DNA from: Strigamia acuminata
Taxonomy: Eukaryota > Arthropoda > Chilopoda > Geophilomorpha > Linotaeniidae
NCBI GenBank assembly: GCA_949358305.1
Contig: OX442315.1
Coordinates: 8,520,427 to 8,584,426 of the forward strand
DNA: 64,000 bases
Direction of reading: 5' to 3'
The notes under the pieces are model-generated. The model had not been told where the DNA came from, ran no database searches, and saw only the letters and a program-made list of their open reading frames with translations. The translations under genes were made by a program, and so were the position numbers. How positions within the stretch are numbered: position 1 is the stretch's first letter; each line of letters begins with the position of its first letter. Below, piece by piece: positions 19,621-30,737 of this stretch.

Positions 19621-22600
19621 ATGGCCGAAATTTCGGAAATCGACAAGCTAAAAAGGAATCGCACGACCGCGAGAACGGCGTGCACCCGGCTGACCAACTC
19701 AACAGCCGACTTGCTGGCAGAGGTGCCGGTCGATTTAAAGAAGTTGGCGCGACACAAAGCCCAACTACAAGCCAAAAAAGACATTTTGGCGGGGCTGGAC
19801 GAACGGATTGGAAACTTGATCGCCGACGACAATGAAGCCACGGCCGACCAGGAAACGGCGGACGTCTACCAGGAACGCCTGATAGACCAAATGGAGGACT
19901 TGGTGCAACACGCGGACGAGATACGACGAGCCGAGATGGGGCAGGCGAACGAGGCGACAGCGGCCGCCAACCAAAAAAAACTGGAAGATGCAATCGCCGC
20001 CCAGATGCTGCTCAATCAACAGGCCATCACGGCCCAGATCGCTGCCCAGGTTCAAGTCCATTTGCCGCCGCCAGCCGTACAGCCACTGGTCAACGAGGAG
20101 CAGGATGCAGGTTCGATCAAACTTCCTACAATTAATATGCAAAAATATGGAGGGGACCCGACAGAATGGTACGATTTTTGGAGTAACTTTGAAATTGGAA
20201 TCGGGGGAAGCAAGAAACTCACTCCCAAAGCCAAACTCGTATATTTAAAAACATTTCTGGAGGGCCCAGCAGCCAGCGTGGTCGCGGGACTCAACCCGAC
20301 TGATGAAAATTACGAGACGGCTAAACAATTGTTAACTAACCGCTTTGGCAAGAAAAATGTGGTCGTGAACGCGCATTTGCGTGCGATAGAAAAAGTACAG
20401 GCAGTTAAGAAAATCGGAGATTTAGTAGCCCTTCGAAAACTTTATGACGAGTGCGAATTGCACGTCAGAAGCCTTGAAAATTTGGAGGTGGATGTGGCCA
20501 CATTTGGCGCCTTGTTATGCCCGAAACTTATGGCCGCCGTGCCGGACTTCATCGCGATGGGGTTCGCGCAGGGCGAAAACGACGACGAGACGGACATCAA
20601 GGCCTTCCTCGTGTTCTTGAACAAGCAAATTGGCTTGCGAGAACGAACGGCAGCCGCCAACAGCTACAGTAAAGAGCCAAGCCACGAGGAGAAGAAAACA
20701 AGCCGACCCCCCTTCAACAAAAGCACAGAATGGGTAAAAAAGAAGACGACCTTGCCATCGGTCAACGCCCTCACCATCCGAGCAGGTGTATGTGTTTTTT
20801 GTGAGGTCGACGAGCACACCAGCGAAGCTTGTCCGTTGCTGCCCCACAAGAAAAGAAGGAACTTAATGAGCGCAGGTCGTTGTTTTCTATGCCTCGACAA
20901 GGGGCATCGTGTACCCAAATGTACTGCAAAAATAAAATGCGGGAAGTGCAATCGACGCCACCACACCCAACTGTGCGAGGACGACGACGTGGAAGAAGTT
21001 AAAACCACAGCCGTGGTGGGAAATAATCAAAAAGATTTGTATTTTCAGGTCCTGATGGTCGACGTCGAGTCGCACGAGAGGAGAAAAACAGTGCAATGTT
21101 TTTTTGACGGCGGGAGTCATAGGACATTCATAACCGAGAGACTGTCAAAGGAACTGAACGCGCGTGAAATTGGAGAGACGACGATGAACATCGTGCCCTT
21201 TGGTCAACGAGAGCCCACACCTGTGCAGCGCAAACAAGTACGCGTGACTCTGCGCGCACGAGACGACGATGACAACCAAATTGAGGTGCAAGCTATCGTG
21301 GTGCCCTGGATCACCAGCTCGGTGGTCAAACAGACGGACGGTAACGTGCAATCGATGCTGAAAAAGCACGGAATCGAGTTAAACATCGAACAAAATAAAA
21401 TTCGACACGGTGATGTATCTATTTTGGTGGGTACGGACTATTTCTGGAAAATTATGAGCGGTCGAGTGGAGAGACTGGGGCCAGGACTGGTTGGATTGGA
21501 GACCATGTTTGGATGGACCATTCACGGCTCAAATAACGAAATTGAAGAAAAAGAAAAATGCATGGTCGTTCAGGTGAATTTATCAAAAATTGAAGAAAAA
21601 TTAGACTTACAATTACAGAAGTTCTGGGAGCTGGACGCCATCGGCATACTACACGAGACCAACACAGGAAAGCAGGATGAGGACTCACAAGCGCTAGAAG
21701 AATTCAAACGGTCGCTAAAATGGAACGGCGTCCGCTACGAGGTGCGATTGCCATGGCTGGTCTCGAAAGACGAACTTGACGATAATTACACAATCGCTCT
21801 TCGTCGCTTTTGGAATTTGGTGCGCAAATTCAAAAAGGATCCAGAATTATACGAAAAATATCAAGAAGTAATTAATAATCAAATCGCCGAGGGGATCGTG
21901 GAGGATGTGCCAAGCGAGACGGTCCAAAATCGTTGTTATTACCTCCCACACAGCCCCGTGATACGTGAGCAGCGGGAAACGACGAAGCTACGTGTCGTAT
22001 GTGATGCATCATCGCACGGAACAAGAAGCAAATCATTAAACGATTGCCTATTCACCGGCCCCAATTTGTTACCCGAAATAATTGACATGCTAATACATTT
22101 TAGAGCTTACATTTATGCAGCTGTTGGCGACATCGTTAAGGCGTTTCATCAAATCGGGATCCACTTGGACGACAGAGACTGTTTGCGATTCTTTTGGTTG
22201 TGTGACGAGTGGGACGGCAAAGGGCCATTGAAGTTGCGAATTTTGAGACAGACTCGTGTACTGTTTGGCGCCACACCCAGCCCATTCCTGTTGAATGCGA
22301 CGATACGCGAGCATTTAATGAAATTCGTTGAACAATACCCCGAAACTGTTTTGCAAGTATTATTGCGATTTTATGTCGATGACTTTATTAACAGTAATCA
22401 CGATGAAGCGGCGCTAACGAAGACGTGTTACGAAGTCACTGAAATTTTGAAGAAAGCCAACATGGAACTGACGAAGTGGACGACTAATTCGACACAGGTG
22501 CGAGAAAAAATGGTCTCATCGGCGAACGACGACAGGAAAACAACAAAAGTTTTAGGATTGGTTTGGGACTTGATGTTAGACGTGTTGACACTTGAAATGG

Positions 22601-24975
22601 GCGAACTTTTAGAAAAAATGAAAGTGGAGCAAATCACAAAAAGAAATGTGATACAAGTAGTGGCCAGCATATTCGATCCGTTGGGGTTCGCCAGTCCTTT
22701 TAGTGTTACGGGGAAGCTAATTTTTCAAAGTCTGTGGCGCCTGAAAATAGATTGGGATAAAAAACTGCCAAATGAAGAAGCCAAGAAATGGGAAGAATGG
22801 AAATGTCAGATCCCAACTTTACAACAAATTAAAGTGCCACGTTGGACGGGCTTCGACAGTGACTGTTCAAATGTAGAAATACATATATTTTGTGACGCCA
22901 GCCCACTCGCCTACGGTGTAGTGATTTACACTAGAGTGGGCAAAATTGATAATTTTGAAACTTGTTTCGTCCTCTCAAAGTCTAGGATCGCGCCAGTGAA
23001 GACCATCACTTTACCCCGACTTGAGTTGATGGGAGCGCTCTTGTCGTCCAGATTGGTCAGGAAGTTGACCGAGTTGCCAGCTTCACGGACCATATGCTGG
23101 ACAGATTCGACAATAGTGTTGTCATGGCTTAAACGAGGGAGCAGCAAGACGATTCCATTCGTATCCAGACGTGTTGAGGAAATCCATAGCAACGCGCCAC
23201 AAATGGAATGGCGACATATCCCCGGCAAGGAAAACCCTGCGGACCTGCTGACCCGAGGAATCGACGCCCAACAGCTGCTGGACAATCAAACATGGTGGCG
23301 GGGACCGAGGTGGCTGTCCGAAAGCGAGGAACACTGGCCACAAACCGATATCGACCCCGAATTGGAGGACATCGAAGCTGACGAATACACGAGCATTTTG
23401 TCCGTCAACACTGCACAAACAATCGAAATGATTTTCGACCCGAAACCGTACAGTTCGTGGTCGAAGTTGCTGCGCGTGACCGGATGGGTGAGAAGATTTA
23501 TATCAAACTTAAAAAAAGGAGAAAGCGATGGGTCCTCATTGACAATTGACGAACTGACCACAGCAGAAAAATATTGGATAAAGACTATACAGGCCACGTC
23601 ATTTTATGAAGAAGTGAGGGCGTTAAAAGCAGGAAAAAACATCGAAAAAGAGTCGGTGTTAAACCAAGTCGATTGTGCATTGGACAGTGATTTGTTAATG
23701 CATATCAGACCCAGAGTCGACTGGGGTGAAATTTACGGAGGCGCCATAGGACCATGGGTGATGCCAAACGGACATTGGGCCACCAAACTCATCGTGAGAG
23801 ACGCTCACGAGAAGGTGTTTCATGGCGGGCTCGGCGACACCCTGGCTGAAATACGACAGCGATTTTGGATCCCGCGTGCGCGTTCGCACGTGAAAAAATT
23901 AATCAAGTTTTGTTTCATTTGTAGAAAAGTACAGGGGCGATTGATGAAACAAATCGAGGCACCACTACCAATGGACCGAACAAAAAAGGCTGATCCATTC
24001 CAAGTCGTGGGAATCGATTTTGCGGGCCCACTTTTCCAACGAACAGGATCCAAATGTTATATTTTGGTTATAACTTGTGCGGTGACGAGGGCATTACATC
24101 TGGAGTTGGTGTCGACAATGAACGTGGAGGATTTCATGATGGCGATGAGACGATTTTTCGCGAGAAGATGTGTTCCTGCCGTCATCTATTCCGACAACGC
24201 CAAGACGTTCAAAAGAGCAGACATAGAACTTAAGATGTTGATAAATTCCGTGAGAAAAGAAAAAATAGGTGACTTTCTTTCAAAAAATAGAATTGTTTGG
24301 AAATTTATTGTTGAACGAGCAGCGTGGTGGGGAGGTTATTGGGAACGAATGGTTGGGACCGTTAAGATATGTTTAAAGAAAATTTTGGGTCGTAGAGTTC
24401 TTAATTTTGAGGAATTAACTACGTTTTTATGTGAAGCTGAGGCCATGATAAATTCGAGGCCCATTTCTTATGTATACAGCAATGCTAATGAGAGGGAGCC
24501 CCTCACTCCTTCCCATTTTTTGGTGGGCCGACGACACATAACCCTTCCCGATGCGCACTTGCTTGAAGAAAAATTTTTTGATAAATTTGAAGTTGGACTC
24601 CTGAAACGGTGGAAGTTACGTGAAAAATTGCTTAAACACCTTTGGTCACGTGGGCACAAAGAATATTTAAATGAACTTAGAAATTTTAAGTCGGCTCGAG
24701 TTCAGACTGAGTTGAAGGTTGATGATGTCATTCTCATTCAAGACGAGAATCAACCACGAGCAGTCTGGATGATGGGGCAAGTAACTCAAGTGTTTCCAGG
24801 GAGGGACAATCGAATAAGGTCATGTGAGATTAGACTCTCTAATGGCAAAAAACTGCGACGACCGATTCAGAGAGTGTGTTTATTAGAGTCACACGATGAA
24901 ACTGACGGAGATAAATCCGACCCCCCCCCCAGTGTGAAAACTAATGTTTTATTAAAAATATTTGATTTTGATTGA
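19621..24975 (+). CDS. BEL-2 gag-pol polyprotein (~1784 aa)
   Basis: The start is taken at the ATG at 19621 (aaaATGg); the frame is open upstream only through non-ATG codons. Domains: coiled-coil N terminus, DUF1759 (~175-330, GGDPTEWYDFW), Cys/His knuckles (~390-451), retropepsin FFDGGSH (~496), reverse transcriptase with FYVDD (~918), RNase H IFCDASPLAYG (~1090), integrase H-H-C-C (~1398-1430) and Asp/Asp/Glu at IDFAGP (~1465), YSDN (~1522) and ERAAWWGGYWE (~1567). All catalytic positions are kept. A C10 run at 24921-24930 lies in the coding frame just before the 3' LTR, and translation continues 43 nt into that LTR before TGA. The element looks competent. Confidence 0.95.
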   Translation: MAEISEIDKLKRNRTTARTACTRLTNSTADLLAEVPVDLKKLARHKAQLQAKKDILAGLDERIGNLIADDNEATADQETADVYQERLIDQMEDLVQHADEIRRAEMGQANEATAAANQKKLEDAIAAQMLLNQQAITAQIAAQVQVHLPPPAVQPLVNEEQDAGSIKLPTINMQKYGGDPTEWYDFWSNFEIGIGGSKKLTPKAKLVYLKTFLEGPAASVVAGLNPTDENYETAKQLLTNRFGKKNVVVNAHLRAIEKVQAVKKIGDLVALRKLYDECELHVRSLENLEVDVATFGALLCPKLMAAVPDFIAMGFAQGENDDETDIKAFLVFLNKQIGLRERTAAANSYSKEPSHEEKKTSRPPFNKSTEWVKKKTTLPSVNALTIRAGVCVFCEVDEHTSEACPLLPHKKRRNLMSAGRCFLCLDKGHRVPKCTAKIKCGKCNRRHHTQLCEDDDVEEVKTTAVVGNNQKDLYFQVLMVDVESHERRKTVQCFFDGGSHRTFITERLSKELNAREIGETTMNIVPFGQREPTPVQRKQVRVTLRARDDDDNQIEVQAIVVPWITSSVVKQTDGNVQSMLKKHGIELNIEQNKIRHGDVSILVGTDYFWKIMSGRVERLGPGLVGLETMFGWTIHGSNNEIEEKEKCMVVQVNLSKIEEKLDLQLQKFWELDAIGILHETNTGKQDEDSQALEEFKRSLKWNGVRYEVRLPWLVSKDELDDNYTIALRRFWNLVRKFKKDPELYEKYQEVINNQIAEGIVEDVPSETVQNRCYYLPHSPVIREQRETTKLRVVCDASSHGTRSKSLNDCLFTGPNLLPEIIDMLIHFRAYIYAAVGDIVKAFHQIGIHLDDRDCLRFFWLCDEWDGKGPLKLRILRQTRVLFGATPSPFLLNATIREHLMKFVEQYPETVLQVLLRFYVDDFINSNHDEAALTKTCYEVTEILKKANMELTKWTTNSTQVREKMVSSANDDRKTTKVLGLVWDLMLDVLTLEMGELLEKMKVEQITKRNVIQVVASIFDPLGFASPFSVTGKLIFQSLWRLKIDWDKKLPNEEAKKWEEWKCQIPTLQQIKVPRWTGFDSDCSNVEIHIFCDASPLAYGVVIYTRVGKIDNFETCFVLSKSRIAPVKTITLPRLELMGALLSSRLVRKLTELPASRTICWTDSTIVLSWLKRGSSKTIPFVSRRVEEIHSNAPQMEWRHIPGKENPADLLTRGIDAQQLLDNQTWWRGPRWLSESEEHWPQTDIDPELEDIEADEYTSILSVNTAQTIEMIFDPKPYSSWSKLLRVTGWVRRFISNLKKGESDGSSLTIDELTTAEKYWIKTIQATSFYEEVRALKAGKNIEKESVLNQVDCALDSDLLMHIRPRVDWGEIYGGAIGPWVMPNGHWATKLIVRDAHEKVFHGGLGDTLAEIRQRFWIPRARSHVKKLIKFCFICRKVQGRLMKQIEAPLPMDRTKKADPFQVVGIDFAGPLFQRTGSKCYILVITCAVTRALHLELVSTMNVEDFMMAMRRFFARRCVPAVIYSDNAKTFKRADIELKMLINSVRKEKIGDFLSKNRIVWKFIVERAAWWGGYWERMVGTVKICLKKILGRRVLNFEELTTFLCEAEAMINSRPISYVYSNANEREPLTPSHFLVGRRHITLPDAHLLEEKFFDKFEVGLLKRWKLREKLLKHLWSRGHKEYLNELRNFKSARVQTELKVDDVILIQDENQPRAVWMMGQVTQVFPGRDNRIRSCEIRLSNGKKLRRPIQRVCLLESHDETDGDKSDPPPSVKTNVLLKIFDFD

Positions 24976-25416
24976 TTGTTGAATTTTATATTAAATTGGT
25001 GTTGGGAATATTTGGATTTTGTTATAATCTGTTTTAATTGTCTTCTGCGAATTTTTGAAGGAAAAACCCGAGTTTTGTTGTTTCTAATTTTCACCAGATG
25101 TGGTGACGCTTTTGCATTGTTTTGGGTCTGTGACCTTTTCAACTTTTTTGTTCTCATTTTCCGCGAACTAATTATTTTTGTATGTTTTGTTCTTGTTTCC
25201 AAGAACCAATTATCTCATGTATTTTACATCGTTTTTCAACGAAAATAAACCAGTACAACATTTTCACTTTAACCAAGCAGAGCTGCTCTTGCTGAGCAGT
25301 TAGAATTTATTTTGTATTCACACACTGAAAAAGAACTTAGAAATTTCCGAAACCTGAACCAACTGAATTTACATCAAAAAGAGAACTTTCAACATTTATA
25401 ATTTGGGATTTTCAAA
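24933..25416 (+). repeat. BEL-2 3' LTR
   Basis: This is the second copy of the 484-bp LTR, preceded by C10-AG rather than an obvious purine tract, and it contains the polyprotein stop. Confidence 0.93.
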
Positions 25417-25552
25417 GTGATACAACAATACACATTATAATCTGTGACACCAAGGTCCCAGCAGTGACGTTGTGCGCAGATCGATGCGCGCAAAATTGTT
25501 ATTTTTTTCGCCAGATGGCCCTGAATCTGAATAACGCAACAATTACTTCAAG

Positions 25553-25567
25553 ATGGCGCACACTTGA
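25553..25567 (+). promoter_or_regulatory. uORF of gene C (MAHT)
   Basis: CAAGATGGCGCA opens a 4-codon frame, 75 nt before the main ATG. The start context is conserved with genes A, B and E, while the peptide is truncated. Confidence 0.5.
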
Positions 25568-25642
25568 AGAAATTCTCATTTATTTATCCACAATTAATTC
25601 AGTTAATATTAACAACTAAATATTAATTGAATTAATTCCATC

Positions 25643-26957
25643 ATGTGGCGACTGCCCTATTTCTGCTGCAACTGTTCTTTACGTTGCGGAGCTTCAACAG
25701 TTGCAGTTTTTTCACTAGTGAGTATTGACCGCCAACATTTAATTACAACACCCTAAACTTATGCTTCTTTTAACGCAGATGACTGCAATAATTGCATTTG
25801 TAACTATAGTAGGTAATTCTCTCCAACTGTGTGAGTGCATACTCTAGTTTTAATCCACGTTGTACTCATTTCAGGGTTCTACACACCAAATGGTCCACAA
25901 ACCTCGTTAACGATAAAAATTATTCGTTCCGCAATTTTCATTGTAGAACTAGTATCTGTTTCGGCTTTGATCTATGCTATAGCAACGGTATTTATTAATA
26001 TATTATAATATAATTATAATTATAAATTGCTTATTAATCTTTTTTTTAGAGTAAAGCTGACTACTGCTTGCTTTGGTTGATTGGAGAAATTCTAAGTAAC
26101 ATTTGTACCATAATTGTAATTCTGATCGGCTTTTATGCCGAAGACGAAGTAATGCCCAAAGAACCATTGACCGAAGACCTGGTAAGGGAATTACTACGGA
26201 ATCCCATATCTCCTGAAAAACCTCTCTCTAAAGATTTAATTTTATTATTCTATTGAACAGGGAATGAATTTTGTTGTAGTGTCCATTGCCATTTACGTCA
26301 TCATCACTATAATTTCGGTAACATTCAAACAAATTACGGGGTGCCGTTCCAACGGCGAATCGCCTAAGGGCGAATCTGGCCATTCGGACCAATGGCAAAT
26401 TTCTATCTTATTCTGTCAAAAAGCAGTCTCAATGGCAAATTTCTCCCAATTCGCCATTGGGAATGTATTTGGACCTTTCTAATGGCGAATTGGTAGAAAT
26501 TAGCCACAGGGGCGCACATCTAGCGCGACATGAATCTGCTGCTACAAGCTGTCCCAAAAAATGGTTTTGCAGCAAAAAACCAGTAAGGTTAGGTTTGCGA
26601 GGGTCAAAAGGGGGGGCTGCGCCCGCCCTTAGGAATTGGAAGTCGCGATAGATGACGCCCACAGATTCGCCATTGGAAACGCAAATAACGTTTCCAATGG
26701 CGAATTTCAATATACACGTTTCCAATGGCGAATTTTCCCAGATTCGCCATTGGAAACGTTAAAATAGCTTTCCAGTGGCGAATTTTGGAAATTCGCCCTT
26801 AGGTGATTCGCCGTTGGAACGGGTACCCCAAATTACACTTATTTTTTTTCTGTACTAAATTTTTCTTTATAAAATATTATTCCAGATTTACTTTTGGGTC
26901 ACAGTATGCAGTTTTTACCTCGAACTCAAGGACATACCACCAGAGAATTTCATCTGA
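25643..26957 (+). CDS. Gene C: small four-TM membrane protein (SLRCG family)
   Basis: Six exons: 25643-25717, 25779-25812, 25875-25987, 26050-26181, 26261-26317 and 26886-26957. The product is ~160 aa. It begins MWRLPYFCCNCSLRCG. Exon 3 ends LVSVSALIYAIAT, exon 4 is CLLWLIGEILSNICTIIVIL plus an acidic tail (EDEVMPKEPLTEDL), and exon 6 is IYFWVTVCSFYLELKDIPPENFI. All junctions are GT-AG and the frame is intact. BEL-2 lies ~225 bp upstream and could cut off or replace distal promoter elements. Intron 5 holds a 491-bp MITE. Function unknown; four-TM topology as in the paralogs. Confidence 0.83.
26338..26828. mobile_element. MITE with 8-bp target copy in gene C intron 5
   Basis: GGGGTGCCGTTCCAACGGCG at the left pairs with the right end ending GGAACGGGTACCC. 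The target copy caaattac is at 26330-26337 and 26829-26836. The 8-bp duplication fits hAT or Merlin-type transposition. TTCGCCATTGG motifs in both orientations fill the interior. A truncated relative is at 39770-40090. Confidence 0.85.
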
Positions 26958-27081
26958 ACAAAATTTAAATTTGCTACCGCTAAGAACAAAATTGAACTAA
27001 AATTAAAAATATTCAAAAACACATCAAATAATTTTATTTTCATCACTCTTACTGCACCAGGACAACATTTTCTCATTATTA

Positions 27082-27382
27082 CAGTCGAATCTCTTTATAA
27101 CAAATCGCGATATAACGAATTATGCGTTATAACGAAGAGGTAAAAATGGCCCATTTGATTGGTTGCCATAAAACACTATGTTAAAAGAAATTCGTTATAA
27201 CAAATTTCGTTATAACGAATTGCGTTATAACAAATTTCGTTATAACGAATTTTGTTAAACGAATAGGTAAAAATGGTTCATTTGATTGGTTGCCATAGAA
27301 CAGTATGTTAAAAAAAATTCGTTATAACGAATTATAACAAATTTTTTGGGTCTCTAGCAATTCGTTACAAGGAGTTTCGACT
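27082..27382. mobile_element. pogo/Tigger-type MITE between genes C and D
   Basis: The ends are CAGTCGAATCTCTTTATAAC and the complement of GGAGTTTCGACTA, filled with TTCGTTATAACGAA units. It has the same termini as the larger element at 28173-28729. Confidence 0.75.
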
Positions 27383-27582
27383 AAATTGCAATTACAATTC
27401 CAACACAAAACATTTCTTCAAATTATCCAATTCAAAAAGTCACAACAAAAGGCCAAATAAACAACCCACAAGCAACTGCCTTGCCCTTTCCACCCATCTA
27501 AACAAACGCATTTTGTCAATAATTTAATAATAAACAATTTTAACGCAACAATCCAACCCAGAATGATGCAACAATCAACTGT

Positions 27583-27612
27583 ATGATGGCCCACTTCATG
27601 ATGAAGACTTAA
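27583..27612 (+). promoter_or_regulatory. uORF of gene D (MMAHFMMKT)
   Basis: A 9-codon frame ends in the same MKT-stop as genes A and B, 50 nt before the main ATG. Confidence 0.55.
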
Positions 27613-27662
27613 AGAGAGAAGAAATTCTGATTCATTTGTCTGAAACTAATTAATTAATAATT

Positions 27663-29727
27663 ATGTGTCGACTGCCACTGTCCTCTTTTTGCTGCGGCTG
27701 CCCTCTACGTTGCGGAGCCATGACAGTCGTAATTTTTAGAATGGTGAGTACATACTGTAATATAACACAGCACGCTAATAAAATTCTGCCAAATTTCATG
27801 TGCTAAGTTGGGTACTATAATAGCATTCATCGTGGCTATAGGTAATGTCTGCACAAACAACTACAATCAGATCGTTGTGTATTTTAATTGTATTTGCTAC
27901 TTATTTCAGGTTTTTATGCACCCGGTAGTGCACACTTCAAGTTGTCTATTAAAATATTGCATACCATAATTGTCGCCATACAACTGATGTGTATTACATC
28001 TTTGATCCTTGCTATAACAAAGGTATTCGAAAAATCCGCACGAATGAAATTAGAAAACTATATTATTTGTGCTGAAATTATTTGAGAAATACAATGAAAA
28101 TTAATGACATCAATGGTGACCCGGCCTCCTGTCTTGCCCTAACAACAGTAGCTGCCTTCAAAAACTTAAATACAGTCGAAACTCTTTATAACGAATCGCA
28201 AGGGACCGGACGAATCGATTCGTTATAACGAGAATTCGTTAAAACGAATTAGGCGAAAAAATCAAATTTTAGCACCAAACACTATTTTTTTGTAAACCTT
28301 GCAAGTTTCATGTTAATTTTATCCCGATTCCTTAAAATTGTTGGAAATTGTAGAACGGGACAAATTAAACTTGTCTGCTACAATTGAGGGCTTCTTGCCA
28401 TTGTCAATGGCATCAATAATGTTCAGCTTGTCGTAAATCAAAATTGCCTTTCATTTGGCAGCCATTTTCATTTTCCTTTGTTTTCTAAATTTGGGCATCG
28501 GATGTTGTGAGTGATGTGATCAGTTTTGAAAATTCGTTGTAACGAGAGCTTATGGGTATTATAGTGTACCTGAAACTTGTTTGTTATAACGAATAATTCG
28601 TTATATCGAAATTCGTTATAACGAAAATATTTAACATGGTGTTCTATGGCTGGCCAACCAAGTCATTTTCAACAATTCGTTATAGCGATAATTCGTTATA
28701 TCGCGATTCGTTATAAAGAGTTTTGACTGTATTTTGTGTTTTACTTCAATTTTAAACCAAAAATGACATCCTTTCCTGTTTAAACCCATGTTAAGACTTA
28801 AAACACACTAAAATTGTTATTTTTAGTTTTGAATGCAGCTAGTGTCTTTTGTCATTTCCGTTTACAAGTGTGTCCACTGCTGTTGGAATCACCTAGCAGT
28901 GCCCATCCTCTCGGACATTTATTACGTATCTTGTTTGTTTTAGAGAAACCCGTACTTGTGTTGGGTTTGGTTAGTTGGAGAAATGGTCTGTAACCTTTGC
29001 TGGGTAGTAATAATTTTTGTTGCCGCAATTTATTCGGACAAAGTAGAACAGAAAATACTGGTAAGTGAAATACTCCATCTTTGTCGAAAGGAATGACCGC
29101 ATTTCTTCAATTCTAAGTCATTTTAATTTTAATATCGGCGCAGGTATCGGTATCGGCAATACTGCAAAATATCGATATCGGTCAAAATCTAGTTATAACG
29201 CAAAATATAAATTATATAAAGACGCAATAAATGTTGTAGTGCCAAAAATATATTTGTTAGGTCCGAAAGTGGGTTTTTAAAACCCAAAAGATGGTTTTTG
29301 CGTCAACGTCAAGAATTTTTGGACGCAAGCAGCTTGCGTCAAGTGTGAACACAAGTGTGAACCTACCTTTAGAATCGAAGAAATGCGGGTATTCGTTCTC
29401 TCTAATACCACGAGAGAATTTGTCTCAACTTATATCGCTTTTGCTTAATAATTTTATTTTTATACACAGGGATTGAATATTGTTGTAGTTGTAATTATAG
29501 TTTATATGATCATCACGGGGACCACGGTAATAATTGTGTACAGCCTTGGACATAAAAATCATCCCTGTCCGGCTTGTATATGTCCAAGGCTGTACAAGTC
29601 AATAAACATTCATCATTTTGTTATTGATTCTTTAATCTTCTAGATTTACTTTTGGCTTACAGTGTACAGTTTCTATATTGAACTCAAAGAAGACTACGTG
29701 CATTCGGTGTCGGGATCTTCGATCTAA
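27663..29727 (+). CDS. Gene D: small four-TM membrane protein (SLRCG family)
   Basis: Six exons: 27663-27743, 27808-27841, 27910-28022, 28944-29060, 29470-29526 and 29644-29727. The product is ~161 aa. It begins MCRLPLSSFCCGCPLRCG, with Pro replacing the Ser of SLRCG. Exon 3 (SIKILHTIIVAIQLMCITSLILAITK) and exon 4 (CWVWLVGEMVCNLCWVVIIFV) are the middle membrane segments. Exon 5 is GLNIVVVVIIVYMIITGTT and exon 6 is IYFWLTVYSFYIELKEDYVHSVSGSSI. Junctions are canonical and the frame is open. Intron 3 carries a 557-bp pogo-like element and intron 5 a 60-nt perfect hairpin. Confidence 0.83.
28173..28729 (-). mobile_element. pogo/Tigger-like element with CENP-B-type helix-turn-helix remnant
   Basis: TA-flanked ends CAGTCGAAACTCTTTATAAC and its near complement bound the element. 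On the minus strand (~28475-28321) it encodes a recognisable psq/CENP-B N-terminal motif (YDKLNIIDAIDNGKKPS then IVADKFNLSRSTIS). A frameshift near the start and the lack of the DDE domain mark it as a dead internal-deletion derivative. Confidence 0.75.
29537..29596. repeat. Perfect 18-bp-arm hairpin in gene D intron 5
   Basis: TGTACAGCCTTGGACATA is exactly complemented after a 24-nt loop, filling half of a 117-nt intron. It is probably a tiny foldback element. Confidence 0.8.
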
Positions 29728-30194
29728 GCCGCAATATTTGTATAATTATATAAATTTCGATTACAGAAAAAAAGTAACTAAAAATTATATTAAAAAAATC
29801 ATATGTAAACAAAAAAATTCTAAAATATTTTCTTTTTCTTCCTACTTGTCACATGACAACACTACAATTTCAATTCCAACAAAAATTTGGTGCTGTGTGA
29901 CGTATCACATGATGTCTGGTGACCTTGGTATCCAAAACCAGCAATTTTTAAGAAAATACCAAATACCAAATACCGTCTTTAGTTCGGTATTGGTACCGGT
30001 TTCTTCCCTTAGGGGTCACTGCGATAGTGACATTTAAAATGCACATTTTTTAAACATAAAAATGCGAAGTTATCAATTTTTTTACTTAAAAATCTGAGTT
30101 TTTCGATTTTTAAACAAAAAAATTAGAAATTAATCGATTTTTTTTCACATAAAAATGAGAATATATTGATTTTTTAACTTAAAAATGAGAATTT

Positions 30195-30486
30195 ATCGAA
30201 TTTCTTAACTTAAAAATCTTAAAAGCTGCTACAACCCATTCAAAATAATATTTAAAAAAAAAATTACAATGAAAACATTAAAATTAAAAAAAAAATTTTA
30301 ACATCGCATATTATTTTACTTTATTACCGAAAAATAAGAATATATCGAATTTCTTAACTTAAAAATCTTAAAAGCTGCTACAACTCATTCAAAATAATAT
30401 ATTAAAAAAAAAAATTACAATGAAAACATTAAAATTAAAAAAAAATTTTAACATCGCATATTATTATACTTTATTACCGAAAAATA
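30195..30486. repeat. Two tandem copies of a ~149-bp AT-rich unit
   Basis: The segment starting ATCGAATTTCTTAACTTAAA at 30195 repeats at 30344 with few changes. Confidence 0.75.
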
Positions 30487-30737
30487 CCGGTTTACCGGTT
30501 TTTTTAAACATTGAATACCGAAATACCGATTTTACCAAAAGTCCCGATTCGGAGAAACTCTACTTGGAATGTTTACAACACCTCTGTGTTTAGGTGGCGC
30601 CACCTATGCAATTCAACAAATTAATCAATCAATTACGCATATAATCCCTTGACTTTCTAATAATGTATCTATTTGGCGATTCTTGTGTTTGCAGAAGCGT
30701 TTATTGTTGGTTAAAACTATTCAATAATACGACAAAG

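Larger units (their letters stand above)
19048..25416 (+). mobile_element. BEL/Pao LTR retrotransposon BEL-2, complete and young
   Basis: The element is 6369 bp. LTRs are 484 bp (19048-19531 and 24933-25416) with one difference noticed by eye (t/c in ggaaaaacc[t/c]gag). The target copy gtgat is at 19043-19047 and 25417-25421. It belongs to a different family from BEL-1 (distinct LTRs, diverged protein) but uses the same tRNA-Phe primer. It sits ~225 bp upstream of the gene C start codon, inside that gene's 5' region. Confidence 0.95.

Noticed and set aside
24867-25202. Minus-strand 111-codon ORF starting METRTKHTK, also present at 19003-19317
   Set aside because: It lies antisense within the BEL-2 LTRs, so the duplication is the LTR itself, not a gene family.
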